A program made the position numbers and the translations under genes. Below are positions 45,201-56,504 of a stretch of DNA of 64,000 nt, piece by piece. The notes beneath the pieces were generated by a model that saw only the letters and a list, made by a program, of their open reading frames with translations, had not been told where the DNA came from and searched no databases. The stretch lies in the NCBI GenBank assembly GCA_036924085.1, contig JAVGWX010000004.1, forward strand, positions 42,674,793-42,738,792, in the 5' to 3' direction. The stretch's first letter is position 1. The number at the start of each line of letters is the position of its first letter. The DNA is from Ariolimax columbianus (lineage: Eukaryota > Mollusca > Gastropoda > Stylommatophora > Arionidae).

Positions 45201-47930
45201 GGAATGAGTGGAAGAAAGTGAAGGAATGTGGGAGAAACTGAAGGAATGACTGGGATAAACTGAAGGAATGACTGGGAGAAACTGAAGTAATGAGTGTGAG
45301 AAACTGAAGGATTCAGTGGGAGAAACTGAAGGAATGAGTGTGAGAAACTGAAGGAATGAGTGGGAGAAACTGAAGGAATGACTGGGAAAAACTGAAGGAT
45401 TCAGTGGGAGAAACTGAAGGAATGACTGGGAGAAACTGAAGGAATGACTGGGAGAAACTGAAGGAATGACTGGGAGAAATTGCAGGATTCAGTGGGAGAA
45501 ACTGAAGGAATGACTGGGAGAAACTGAAGGATTCAGTGGGAGAAACTGAAGGAATGACTGGGAGAAACTGAAGGATTCAGTGGGATAAACTGAAGGAATG
45601 ACTGGGAGAAACTGAAGGATTGAGTGGGAGAAATTGAAGGAATGACTGGGAGAAACTGAAAGAATGACTGGGAGAAACTGATGGAATGAGTGGGAGAAAC
45701 TGAAGGAATGAGTGGGAGAAACTGAAGGAATGAGTGGGGGAAACTGAAGGAATGAGTGGAAGAAAGTGAAGGAATGAGTGGGAGAAACTGAAGGATTTAG
45801 TGGGAGAAACTGAAGAAATGACTGGGAGAAACTGAAGGAATGACTGGGAGAAACTGAAGGAATGACTGGGAGAAACTAAAGGATTCAGTGGGAGAAACTG
45901 AAGGAATGACTGGGAGAAACTAAAGGAATGACTGGGAGAAACTGAAGGAATGACTGGGAGAAACTGAAGGAATGACTGGGAGAAACTGAAGGAATGACTG
46001 GGAGAAACTGAAGGATTCAGTGGGAGAAATTGAAGGAATGACTGGGAGAAACTGAAGGAATGACTGGGAGAAACTGAAGGAATGACTGGAAGAAACTGAG
46101 GGGATGACTGGGAGAAACTGAAAGAATGAGTGGGGAAAACTGAAGGAATGAGTGGGAGAAACTGAAGGAATGACTGGGGGAAACTGAATGAAGGAGTGGG
46201 GGAAACTGAAGGAATGAGTGGGAGAAAGTGAAGGAATGAGTGAGAGAAACTGAAGGAATGACTGGGAGAAACTGAAGGAATGAATGGGAGAAACTGAAGG
46301 AATGACTGGGAGAAATTAAAGGATTCAGTGGGAGAAACTGAAGGAATGACTGGGAGAAACTAAAGGAATGACTGGGAGAAACTGAAGGAATGACTGGGAG
46401 AAACTGAAGGAATGACTGGGAGAAACAGAAGGAATGACTGGGAGAAACTGAAGGAATGACTAGGAGAAACTGAAGGAATGACTGGGAGAAACTGAAGGAA
46501 TGAGTGGGAGAAAGTGAAGGAATGACTGGGAGAAACTGAAGGAATGACTGGGAGAAACTGAAGGAATGACTGGGAGAAACTGAAGGATTCAGTGGGAGAA
46601 ACTGAAGGAATGACTGGGAGAAACTGAAGGAATGACTGGGAGAAACTGAAGGAATGAGTGGGGGAAACTGAAGGAATGAGTGGAAGAAAGTGAAGGAATG
46701 AGTGGGAGAAACTGAAGGAATGACTGGGAGAAACTGAAGGATTCAGTGGGAGAAACTGAAGGAATGACTGGGAGAAACTGAAGGAATGACTGGGAGAAAC
46801 TGAAGGAATGACTGGGAGAAACTGAAGGATTCAGTAGGAGAAACTGAAGGAATGACTGGGAGAAACTGAAGGAATGAGTGGGAGAAACTGAAGGAATGAG
46901 TGGGAGAAACTGAAGGAATGAGTGGGAGAAACTGAAGGAATGAGTGGGAGAAACTGAAGGAATGAGTGGGGGAAACTGAAGGAATGAGTGGAAGAAAGTG
47001 AAGGAATGAGTGGGAGAAACTGAAGGAATGACTGGGAGAAACTGAAGGAATGACTGGGAGAAACTGAAGGATTCAGTGGGAGAAACTGAAGGAATGACTG
47101 GGTGAAACTGAAGGATTCAGTGGGAGAAACTGAAGGAATGACTGGGAGAAACTGAAGGAATGAGTGGGAGAAACTGAAGGAATGACTGGGAGAAACTGAA
47201 GGAATGACTGGGAGAAACTGAAGGAATGACTGGGAGAAACTGAAGGAATGACTGGGAGAAACTGAAGGATTCAGTGGGAGAAACTGAAGGAATGACTGGG
47301 AGAAACTGAAGGAATGACTGGGAGAAACTGAAGGAATGACTGGGAGAAACTGAAGGAATGACTGGGAGAAACTGAAGGATTCAGTGGGAGAAACTGAAGG
47401 AATGACTGGGAGAAACTGAAGGATTCAGTGGGAGAAACTGAAGGAATGACTGGGAGAAACTGAAGGAATGACTGGGAGAAACTGAAGTAATGAGTGGGGG
47501 AAACTGAAGGAATGAGTGGGGGAAACTGAAGGAATGAGTGGAAGAAAGTGAAGGAATGTTGGAGAAACTGAAGGAATGACTGGGAGAAACTGAAGGAATG
47601 ACTGGGAGAAACTGAAGTAATGAGTGTGAGAAACTGAAGGATTCAGTGGGAGAAACTGAAGGAATGAGTGGGAGAAACTGAAGGATTCCGTGGGAGAATC
47701 TGAAGGAATGAGTGGGAGAAACTGAAGGATTCAGTGGGAGAAACTGAAGGAATGACTGGGAGAAACTGAAAGAATCAGTGGGAGAAACTGAAAGAATCCG
47801 TGAGAGAAACTGAAAGAATCCATGAGAGAAAGCTGAAGGAATGTGGGAGAAACTGAAAGAATCAGTGGGAGAAACTGAAAGAATCCGTGAGAGAAAACTG
47901 AAGGAATGTGGGAGAAAAAAAGAATCCAAC
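27232..47930. repeat. 22-bp minisatellite array, about 20.7 kb
   Basis: The unit is CTGAAGGAATGASTGGGAGAAA (22 bp), roughly 940 copies. Main variants are GAATGACTGGGAGAAA, GAATGAGTGGGAGAAA, GATTCAGTGGGAGAAA, and GTGAAGG or GGGGGAAAC forms. Few units carry indels. The right edge (47770-47930) degenerates into longer units with AAAGAATCCGTGAGAG. The reverse strand is free of stops over long stretches, giving Pro/Ser/Phe-rich frames up to 312 codons; this follows from the unit lacking stops in every phase and is not evidence of a gene. No other DNA interrupts the array. Confidence 0.97.
29700..44110. repeat. large tandem duplication inside the minisatellite
   Basis: About 29700-36540 and 37272-44110 are nearly identical at an offset of 7570-7572 bases. 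Matching landmarks include the AGAAAAGGAATG indel (31000 and 38571), GAGGGGGGGAAAC (36078 and 43648) and AGAATGAAGG (36281 and 43851). A few 2-4 bp indels (for example GAATGTGGGAG at 39853) briefly shift the offset. Outside these limits the unit order differs. Confidence 0.85.
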
Positions 47931-48915
47931 AGACATTGTAAACTAGGTCCTGCATAACATGTAAAGGTGACGGAGAATGAAATGGTTTTGACCAATGAAA
48001 CGAATCCTTACAACCAAGCGTGCCTTTAACACTAGACACAGGGTGGAAGCATGTCCAGGATCAGGTGAAACCTTCTAATCGAGACCCCACCTGACGCTCT
48101 CGTTCGTGCTATTGGAAACCGGCTGTGTCATAGCAGTCTGGTCATTGCGATGGGGATTCTGTAGTGGTGAACTTAATGAAAGGCCTCACATTACACTACA
48201 GTAAGTTGGACCCTGAACAACTTTCTCAAGTGCACTATAAATAAAGAAACGAGGTCAGGAGTTAATTCAACTGAGCACGAGTGGCTTTGAACAACTTCGA
48301 ACAACACCATAATTCATGACTTCCGGACAAGATGTAGACAAAGATAAATAACGGTATTTTAAAAATACTACAGAAGCATGGATTCAAAATATCAAGGGTC
48401 ACACAATTGGTATATGAAGGAAAAGTACACTTCTTGCCTCGGTTTAACGAAATGATTGAACCTGTCCGTAGCATGAGCTGATACATTATGCTACACAAAT
48501 ACAAACTACAACAGATAATATAGAGTTCACGTCAAGCGACAATAAATTAAAGGCGACATTAGACAAACCCGCAGCAATACAAAATGACATCTAAATATAT
48601 CATACAGGATGATCTCCTTGAAGGCAAAACTGAAAATCAATTTTTTACGTTATGTGCTGCGAAACGTGGATTGCATGTAAACGGTCACAGCCAGATAACA
48701 TTTCTAGACTTCAGAAATGTTTTTTAAGGTAGTGCTGTATTACGTCTACCGCCCACACAGGGAACCTTTATCATATAGCGCAGCTGTAGAGCTCCCGGTA
48801 ACGCCATGCTTCAGTCGACCCGGTTGTAAATATGTACTTGGCTTGTTGTTGTTGAAGAAATGGCAGCAGTGAAGGAATCTGGTCACCTCACCTAATAAAC
48901 ACGCTTTTGTCTAAT
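47931..48915. other. intergenic with a diverged CAA-type SINE piece
   Basis: 48060-48175 (for example GAAACCGGCTGTGTCATAGCAG) resembles the body of the CAA-tail SINE at 25549-25670 (GAAACGGGCTGTTTTCATAGCAG region). The rest shows no feature. Confidence 0.45.
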
Positions 48916-49147
48916 ACATGCGCTCTCAACATTTATTATTGAGTAACAGAAATAGTGTTATTGCCTTCCCAATTCTAGTCCTTAAATCTGTCTCTGTGTC
49001 CTCTGAAATATCAGTGCTGATATCCAAATATATGAAGGGATCCACCTCTCCCAGTGTCCCATCTCTAAGCATGACTGGCTCTTTACTTGTGGTGTTCCAT
49101 TGGACCTTACAACTTATTTGGGAAAGTTCCTCAATAATAAAAAGTTG
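48916..49147 (-). pseudogene. LINE RT C-terminal fragment (RTE-like), reverse strand
   Basis: The reverse strand encodes EPVMLRDGTLGEVDPFIYLD followed by DTETDLRTRIGKAITLF. This matches the post-RT block of RTE-type LINEs: an EPIxIDGxxLExVxxFxYLGS pattern, then a DIxxRIxKAxxxF pattern. The YLG motif has become YLD. Only about 70 codons are present, and no tail is visible. Confidence 0.45.
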
Positions 49148-49292
49148 AGAAAGGCAGGCCTAGTGTGTAGAAAAATATTAAAGGTACAGCTGGTTTGTAA
49201 CCAATTAACCAACCATCACTAAAACACCTGCTCCACCCGGTCACATTTTTTGTGCTAGCCCGGCCTGAACATCCCATTACTACATGTACAGG

Positions 49293-50243
49293 TACATATG
49301 GTGCCAGGCAAAAGAGGAAGAGGTAGACCAAAAAGACGATGGCACCAAGATATTCAGGAATGCCTGGGTATGACTGGCGGAGGCTGGAGTTTTGGCAAAG
49401 GAACGAGTTTCTTTCAGACAGACTGTGATGGGAGCGACGTTCTATAAAGGACATGCTACTTGATCGGAGGCTGGAGTTTTGGCAAAGGAACGAGTTTCTT
49501 TCAGACAGACTGTGATGGGAGCGACGTTCTATAAAGGACATGCTACATGATCGGAGGCTGGAGTTTTGGCAAAGGAACGAGTTTCTTTCAGACAGATTGT
49601 GATGGGAGCGACGTTCTATAAAGGACATGCTACATGATCGGAGGCTGGAGTTTTTGCAAAGGAACGAGTTTCTTTCAGACAGACTGTGATGGGAGCGACG
49701 TTCTATAAAGGACATGCTACATGATCGGAGGCTGGAGTTTTGGCAAAGGAACGAGTTTCTTTCAGACAGACTGTGATGGGAGCGACGTTCTATAAAGGAC
49801 ATGCTACATGATCGGAGGCTGGAGTTTTGGCAAAGGAACGAGTTTCTTTCAGACAGACTGTGATGGGAGCGACGTTCTATAAAGGACATGCTACATGATC
49901 GGAGGCTGGAGTTTTGGCAAAGGAACGAGTTTCTTTCAGACATACTGTGATGGGAGCGACGTTCTATAAAGGACATGCTACATGATCGGAGGCTGGAGTT
50001 TTGGCAAAGGAACGAGTTTCTTTCAGACAGACTGTGATGGGAGAGACGTTCTATAAAGGACATGCTACATGATCGGAGGCTGGAGTTTTGGCAAAGGAAC
50101 GAGTTTCTTTCAGACAGACTGTGATGGGAGCGACGTTCTATAAAGGACATGCTACATGATCGGAGGCTGGAGTTTTGGCAAAGGAACGAGTTTCTTTCAG
50201 ACAGACTGTGATGGGAGCGACGTTCTATAAAGGACATGCTGGT
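49293..50243 (+). repeat. 87-bp minisatellite grown from an RTE-like LINE 3' end
   Basis: 49296-49378 (VPGKRGRGRPKRRWHQDIQE in one frame) matches the LINE fragment at 57110-57180. From 49378 the next 87 bases, holding GGCTGGAGTTTTGGCAAAGG and GACTGTGATGGGAGCGACGT, are repeated about 10 times to 50240 with very few differences. At 57187-57281 the same segment is single copy in a normal LINE end. The stop-free reverse frame (29-residue repeat) is a by-product of 87 being a multiple of 3. Confidence 0.93.
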
Positions 50244-50684
50244 GATGAAAGGTACATAAAGTTGTGCGGATCTTTCTTCTCCTACATTCCCCTTCCATCA
50301 TATTATCTGTAATATTAGCTCGCAACAAAAATAAAATAATAATTTACAAAGATCCAATTTTTCGTCTACATCAACTTGATCTATTTGATCTTCTCATTCT
50401 AGTTGTAATAACAGTTTGAACTCACAATATTTCGTATATAATTGTGTTTATAGTATTTATTTTATCTTTAGGTTCATACACAATTTAAGATAACAGATTC
50501 AAACACTCATGAAGCGCTCTTATCGTCTTGTTTTGTTGTTTAGCCTATACTTTCTGCTTTCCACTAAAACAGAAGCGCCACTTGATAACGTTTGATGTCT
50601 GTTAAAAACGAGTGTACCGTCTGCTTCTGAGTACAAGAAAACAGTACTCGAATATAGCGGTAGGTTTAGCAATTTTAAGTAGTA
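50244..50684. other. intergenic, nothing recognised
   Basis: AT-rich; no feature seen. Confidence 0.4.
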
Positions 50685-51026
50685 AATTAATCTTCCTCTT
50701 CTTCTTCTTCTTCTTCTTCTTCTTCTTCTTCGTCTTATTCTTCTTCTTGTTCGGCGTTCGTCCTGAGAAGGACGTTGTGACGTTGTGTTGTAGTTTACAG
50801 CGATGTTTCAGCTAGCTTGTTTGGACGTGGTTTACCTTCCCACAGTGATCCCTATTCTCTTAGCTGGACTAGAGTAGTCCCGCCTGTTTCCTGGCTCTAT
50901 GTTTGTATCGGATTAGCGTTTTGCTCAGCTCTGGTTTACTGACCCTGATTCAAGCCGCCAGCTTTGAGTCGTTGACTGCTGTCAGGTTATTCATCTCGCT
51001 GCATCTTTGATCCCATTAATTAATCT
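50685..51026 (-). mobile_element. GAA-tail SINE, diverged copy D, reverse strand
   Basis: On the reverse strand it starts GGGATCAAAGATGCAGCGAG at 51017 and ends in an imperfect (GAA)n at 50694-50750. A 9-bp TSD AATTAATCT flanks it at 50685-50693 and 51018-51026. It shares ATCAGGGTCAG-like and CTGTAAACTACAACACAACG blocks with copies A-C, but the middle has diverged, so it is a subfamily. Confidence 0.7.
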
Positions 51027-52206
51027 GAGGATTACAACTAAAATGTTTTCCACTAGTCTTGAAAATTTGTTTCTTTTATATTTTTGTTTTTTATATTGTT
51101 TTTGTTTTAATTAATATGAATTACGAGAACGGGTGGCAAAGTGGGTAGCATGATGGCTTTCCCACCAACCAAGGAAGCATGCGCTCAAAACTCAATAAAG
51201 CACCGGTCTATTTTCCATCGAAGATTACAAGAAAATCTAGCCTGCGCATTGAGTGGCAGCTGCATGGCCACGATGTCGTTCTTTGTCAAAATTACAAATC
51301 CTCTGAGTGGACCAGAGAAAGAGGAATGAACGTCGTTGCGAGAGTCTCTTTATTAGAGAATTTAAACGATTTTTCCCCTAACCATTTCAACTAAAACACA
51401 AACATTAACATTGTCTGTCATATTTTGGTAATTCATTTTTAAGACTGCATTTATCAGTCTTTTTCAGCGAATATCATGCGTTTTGCCACTAAAAGTTTCA
51501 GATGAAAACATCAAAATGTCAGTTATTTTGGCAGTTTGTTAATATGTTTGTTTATGATTTGTTGTTCATATATTTTCCAATTGTAGAGATTGTTTGAGAA
51601 TTAGACAATACAATAACATTGACAGCAATGAAAGATTTAGTTTGTCAAAAAACAAAGTTATAAGCTATTTCTGTGGAAGCTAACCGGAAACTCCAAATGA
51701 CAAAAAGTCATTGTTGTCCTCAATTTTGACCTGGAGTGCATCGTTCTGAAAACCATTTGTTCACATAAGCACATGTTACCGAAGAAGGAGAAGATTCCTG
51801 TCACATAAATTCATAAATTGACTAATTCTCCATGACCTATATGTATTTGAGTAAAATCTACACTATACAATTAATACAATTTGATCTTCTCATCTGAATC
51901 ATATTGAAGATCACTGATTACCATTCTGAAGTCCCCTGTAGTATACATCAACTAAACTGAGAATGGGGTTAGTTACCACGTTCGTGGTCCTGTCTTGAGC
52001 GAGGAGATCTAGGAATCTCTCTACGAACTGGGCCTAGAGCGGAGATATTGTAACTAAATATTGAGAAGAGTTACGCCTTGGGCATCTTTCTAATCGGGCA
52101 GGACCCAATTTCTCCCAGGCGATGTGTTAGTCAATTATTGGCCCGTGAATGGTGCACCTACAACTTCTTTGGGGTTACGAGAAAAACAAGACTCGACATG
52201 GAATAG
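51027..52206. other. intergenic, nothing recognised
   Basis: Short open frames near 51141-51394 show no known domain. No repeat structure is seen. Confidence 0.35.
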
Positions 52207-52268
52207 TCTAAACTGGTTGTATACAGACAATGTAGTCTTCTAAACCAGTATAATATCGTTGCTGTTAA
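52207..52268 (+). repeat. CR1-like 3' hairpin, isolated copy
   Basis: AACTGGTTGTATACAGAC, then GTAGTCTTCTAAACCAGTA, matching the UTR hairpin at 62876-62920. The TTAAG tail has decayed and no coding part precedes it. Confidence 0.6.
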
Positions 52269-52302
52269 GCTGGCGTGGCTAAGTTTTATTTTATATTCTA
52301 GT

Positions 52303-52553
52303 TCTAGTGCTCTCGAATATTTGGACCTTTCTATATACTATTTTCTGGTAAGTGGGATTTAGTCAGTTAGTCTGCTATGGCTCGAACTCGAATATTTGGA
52401 CCTTTCTATATACTATTTTCTGGTACGTGGGATTTAGTCAGTTAGTCTGCTATGGCTTGAACTCAAATATTTTGATCTTTCTAAATACTATTTTCTGGTA
52501 CGTGGGATTTAGTCAGTTAGTCTGCTATGGCTCGAATTCGAATATTAACGTTC
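52303..52553 (+). repeat. 75-bp tandem repeat, about 3.3 units
   Basis: GGGATTTAGTCAGTTAGTCT starts units at 52354, 52429 and 52504, preceded by a partial unit with ATTTGGACCTTTCTATATAC. Confidence 0.95.
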
Positions 52554-52844
52554 AATTACCAAAATTATGTGAAAATTAGTTGAATTATGGCCTTGAATTT
52601 ATAAATGAAACAGTTTTATTTTCATCTTAACGATGTGATGTGATTAAGTAAAGCATGCGTCAGTTTTCTCAAGCTTAAAATTCAACGAATTTAAAGGAGA
52701 AGAAATGTTGGAAGGCATGAGAAAATCGGAAAACCACTTCAGATCATAGAACTCTTGTACTGGCTTGTCTTTAGCTGTCATGACCTCTTGGATGCCATCT
52801 TTCAACTAAAAATATTATCTTGAGCACTTTTCAACAGGATTACT

Positions 52845-53697
52845 AGGGCACGTCGGAGTGGTCTCCAGATAAGGTGTCCGCTTCGGATACCGGAGGTCGC
52901 TGGTTCGAATCACAGTGGAGACAGAGATTTTGTATCACATGAACTTTTTGCTAAAAATGCCCATGATCTATGGGGAGGTAGATGGGACTTTGTTCAGTGG
53001 CGAGCACGTTAAAAATATCTTGGCAGATATAGAAAAAGTAGGCTTAACGGCTTAACGGCTGCTCCAGGCAAAAACTAAAATTCTACCTAAAAATCTACCC
53101 ATAAGTAATTTCCAAGTTGTATGTTAAGAGCTGCTTTAGATGACTACTTAGCTCTAGTGTTTCAGTCTATTAAGATGGATTCGCACAATTGGTCCAACCA
53201 CTCTCCAAGAAACTGGTTGTATACAGACTCTGGAGAATCTTCTAATGCTTCTGCTTCTTCTTCTTCTTCTTCTTCTTCTTCTTCTTCTTCTTCTTCTTCT
53301 TCGTACGCTGTCAGACGTCGACTTTAATTTGTTCGAAGAAAACAGCTGTCATCCTGAGGCTGTCGACACTGCCATAGAGCTTGTCTAGTGTTGCCACTGG
53401 TGATGGCCACATGTGCTTTCTCTATTCCTAGTATGTCGGGCAATTGTGCAGCAGATGTTCAGCGGTGTTTTTCCCTGTGCCACAGGTGCATTCATTAGTG
53501 CCACCTATCTTTAGTTTATTGAATAGAAGGTACCTCAGCCTGTTGTGGCCTGTGCGGAGTCTGAAGACCATGACCTGCTCTCTTCTGTTCAGCTGGTAGT
53601 AGGCATCATTGTTTGTGTAGCCAATATGTTCTGTTTCCCATTTGGCCATGTATCTGGCCCTGTCTTCTAAACCAATATACAGAAGTTAAGTTAAGTT
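52845..53697 (+). mobile_element. tRNA-headed SINE with CR1-like 3' end, split by a LINE
   Basis: 52845-52921 is tRNA-like, with B-box GGTTCGAATCA at 52902 and CGCTTCGGAT in the anticodon-arm position. The body runs to 53210. From 53211 the ending ACTGGTTGTATACAGACTC, then TCTTCTAAACC and (TTAAG)n matches the CR1-like LINE at 62.9 kb. A truncated LINE (53246-53662) interrupts the hairpin. Without it the SINE is about 430 bp. The link between tRNA head and tail is inferred from continuity; a chance side-by-side arrangement is possible. Confidence 0.55.
53246..53662 (-). mobile_element. LINE copy E4, severely 5'-truncated, reverse strand
   Basis: (TTC)n at the left is the reverse (GAA)n tail, followed by the complement of GACAGCGTACGA and 73 codons of the polyprotein C-terminus (MAKWETEHIGY... 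with CTCGTGKNTAEHLLHNC). An 8-bp TSD TCTTCTAA flanks it at 53238-53245 and 53663-53670. It belongs to the rRNA-headed LINE family, most like E3, but is too short to show a 5' end. Confidence 0.9.
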
Positions 53698-54150
53698 AAA
53701 TTATGAAGACATGATCGCCATGATCAGCATACAATTCTGTCTGTAGAAAAGGTTGAAACTGTTGATGATTTCAAACACCTTACTCGAATGAAATGAACAA
53801 TATATGTGATACATTTAATGCCCTTTTCAAAACCGACGGATTTGACACACAAATTGTCCTTGCCAATTTATGGAATGGCAACCGATAAATCACGTGTATT
53901 TATTTCTTGTTCATTAAAAAAATAACGCTACCAATTTTTGTTTTATTTCAACCAATTCTGCTAGGTTTTCAAACAGGTGAACCTGTTCCTTTCATGGCTG
54001 CTCTCAAAGAACATACCGCCTATAGCTACTCAACGACTTTAAATTCGTCACTGATCCCACAAACTAAAATATCAATTGAGTTGTCTCTGATGTTCGTGCC
54101 TTCAACCTAATCCACTAAGAGGAATGTCCATGCTAGCAACTTTGTTTTAA
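53698..54150. other. intergenic, little recognised
   Basis: VEKVETVDDFKHL at about 53736-53775 resembles the VxxFxYLG part of LINE RTs, too short to call. Nothing else is seen. Confidence 0.3.
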
Positions 54151-54151
54151 A

Positions 54152-54413
54152 TATTGCCTCCACATTATATGCCACTTTTTTGTTTTCAATGTTGCCTCCA
54201 CATTATATGCCACTTTTTTGTTGTCAATGTTGCCTCCACATTATATGCCACTTTTTTGTTTTCAACGTTGCCTTCACATTATATGCCCCTTTTTTTTTTT
54301 CAATGTTGCCTCCACATTATATGCCACTTTTTTGTTTTCAATGTTGCCTCCACATTATATGCCACTTTTTTGTTTTCAATGTTGCCTCCACATTATATGC
54401 CACTTTTTTAAAA
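54152..54413 (+). repeat. 38-bp tandem repeat, about 7 units
   Basis: Unit ATGTTGCCTCCACATTATAT plus GCCACTTTTTTGTTTTCA. Units differ at one to four positions. Its open frames in three phases are repeat artefacts. Confidence 0.95.
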
Positions 54414-55535
54414 CGCCTTTGTAACAGTCATCAGAGGCAAGTGATGGAGAGCAGCAAAGATAGCGCCTAAACCGGATGTAGGTCTATTTTGTTCTCGATT
54501 TGAGAACCGGCAAGACAGGGATTTAACTTATATTCACAATAGTTGACAACTTATACCGTTGGTCACGAAAACGCGTTTTGGTTTCCCATTTGGATTAGTT
54601 AGTTAGTTAGTTAGATTGTTTTTTCTCACGTCTGGATTATCGGATATTTCGGTTATCCTGTGTTAATTTTCACGGTTTGGTGCACACGACTGAACTTAAT
54701 TAGAATGGCCCGATTTCTTCCAATTGTATTAGTCAATTATTGACCCGTGTGTACATTTCCTAGCCATTCCAATACAGGCACGGTTAGTAAACTTAGCTAA
54801 GGGCGCTAATCTCGCGAAGTTCAGCCGTGTGCCCCGGCCTGTAGAAATACGATGCAGCGAAAATATAAATACTATTTAAAATAGCCGATGATCACGTCAA
54901 GATATCCGAAGGGGAAAATACCACAAAATAACCAAACTAATCTAAATGGAAAATCACAACACTTTTCTGTGGTCAAATGTGTAAGTTGTAGACTAGTTTA
55001 AATTCCAGTCAAAATTCATTGTTTGGTGACAGTCCAAGATGGACTAAATAAAACACGAGAGCAAAATTAGAAATAGGGCCTGTTAAACGCCATCTTTACT
55101 GCACGCTCACGTTGAGAAGTTGTGCTTTCCAGCTTAACTGACAGATGATACAAGAACAGTAGTTACCAAACTGTTTTACATAATTCAAAAATATTGGGGG
55201 GGGGGGGGGGGATAACACAATTCTGTACCACGATTAAGAGTCCGACGGGCCGCTATTGGTTTGGGCCCCGCTGAACTTCATGTTCAATTAAAGGTTTTAA
55301 GCGGTAAATCATACAAAAAGTTCTTGCACAGTGAGGGGTGGGGAGGAGGGGGTTGTATGTATATGTGTGTGTGTGTAGGAAGAGGGGGGGGGGGGGTGGT
55401 GAGGTTGGTGAAATTAAACCTAAAGAGCAACATATTCAAGACCATTAAATGTACTGCGTCATACGATATATAAAGGTTAAGGTATTCCCATTACAAGCAC
55501 TGCTGTCCCGGATGGAGTGTTAGAGATGTCTTTTT
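54414..55535. other. intergenic with G-runs
   Basis: Contains (TTAG)n at 54596-54612 and poly-G runs near 55195-55211 and 55385-55397. No gene is recognised. Confidence 0.4.
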
Positions 55536-55725
55536 TACTAGGTCTAATCTTTTCGTGAGATTGGGTGATCAGTCCCCTTCATATCCGGTTTTCCTTTCCC
55601 AGCAGTAAACCAGAAACGCATTTACAGTTGGGTAGACTAGAGAGTTCCCGTAACGGGAATCGAACTTTATACCTTTGACTTGAAAAGAAAACGTTCTGCC
55701 ACTCTGATAAATAGATGCTCTACGG
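55536..55725 (-). mobile_element. tRNA-derived SINE, reverse strand
   Basis: On the reverse strand, TATCAGAGTGG (A-box-like, 55699-55709) and GTTCGATTCCC (B-box, 55655-55665) are about 45 bases apart, normal for a tRNA head. A body follows, with AACCGGATATGAAGGGGACT. I cannot define the tail or TSD. Confidence 0.5.
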
Positions 55726-55972
55726 CGTATATAAAGCCAAAGATCGCCGACTAACAGATTGTCTGGTCTATATCCTCAAACCCGCAATAGATGTCTTCTT
55801 CCAACGCGCCAATTTCTTCAACAGCACCAACCCCCTACGTTTTCCTCCATCCCTCCCCACTCTCAACTCCGCCAGCCCACACCCTCCCATCAAACCTGGT
55901 AAATCCTATAACCCATCAATTCTTTTCACTTCAGCTCGCCCATATATTTCTTCCCCTATCAATCGTCTACCC
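55726..55972. other. intergenic, C-rich
   Basis: C/T-rich low-complexity sequence; short open frames without recognised domain. Confidence 0.35.
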
Positions 55973-56322
55973 GGGATCAAGCCGTCGAGCAGCGCATGAG
56001 CTGAAGTGGTTAGCTATCCATAGCTGACTGCTAGTGTCAGGGACAGCTGCCAAGACCCTTCTACACCCCAACTGTGGCGATCCTGGATAACATGCTGCAA
56101 CAGAGCGACTGGTTAAGGCGAGGACATCGAAGAGGGAAGACTAACCCGGTACACAAATATGTCTGTCGAAGTCGGATGTGTCGGACAGAAAGGTGCAAAT
56201 ATCGCAGTCAAGCTGTAAACTACGACACAACGCATTCTGTTCTCTGGACTATATTTTGCTACTTGCAAAGCCCTTTTCAGGACTTGGTAGCGGGAGATCG
56301 AAAACAAACGAAGAAGAAGAAG
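55973..56322 (+). mobile_element. GAA-tail SINE, copy C
   Basis: Starts GGGATCAAGCCGTCGAGCAG and ends AACAAACGAAGAAGAAGAAG. It is collinear with copy A with a short deletion near 56050 and keeps GTCGGATGTGTCGGACAG and AGCTGTAAACTACGACACAA. No convincing TSD was found. Confidence 0.8.
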
Positions 56323-56504
56323 ATTCGTTCACAGAGCCCATAACCCAGCCCATCGTACTAACAATCTCTTCCTCCTTCAACCCGCTCACTCCTTCGTTTA
56401 TGCATGCTCACCACACTTGAAATTAGGTCATGCGATACTAGTTAATATTTCTCTGTGTTATCTTTTTAAATATTTAGAAAAATCATGTCCCGATTTTAGG
56501 CAAC

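Noticed and set aside
49131..50237. 368-codon repetitive protein (29-residue repeat)
   Set aside because: It is the antisense translation of the 87-bp minisatellite derived from a LINE 3' end.
52845..52921. A functional tRNA gene
   Set aside because: B-box and anticodon-like arm are present, but the acceptor ends do not pair well and it continues into a SINE body.
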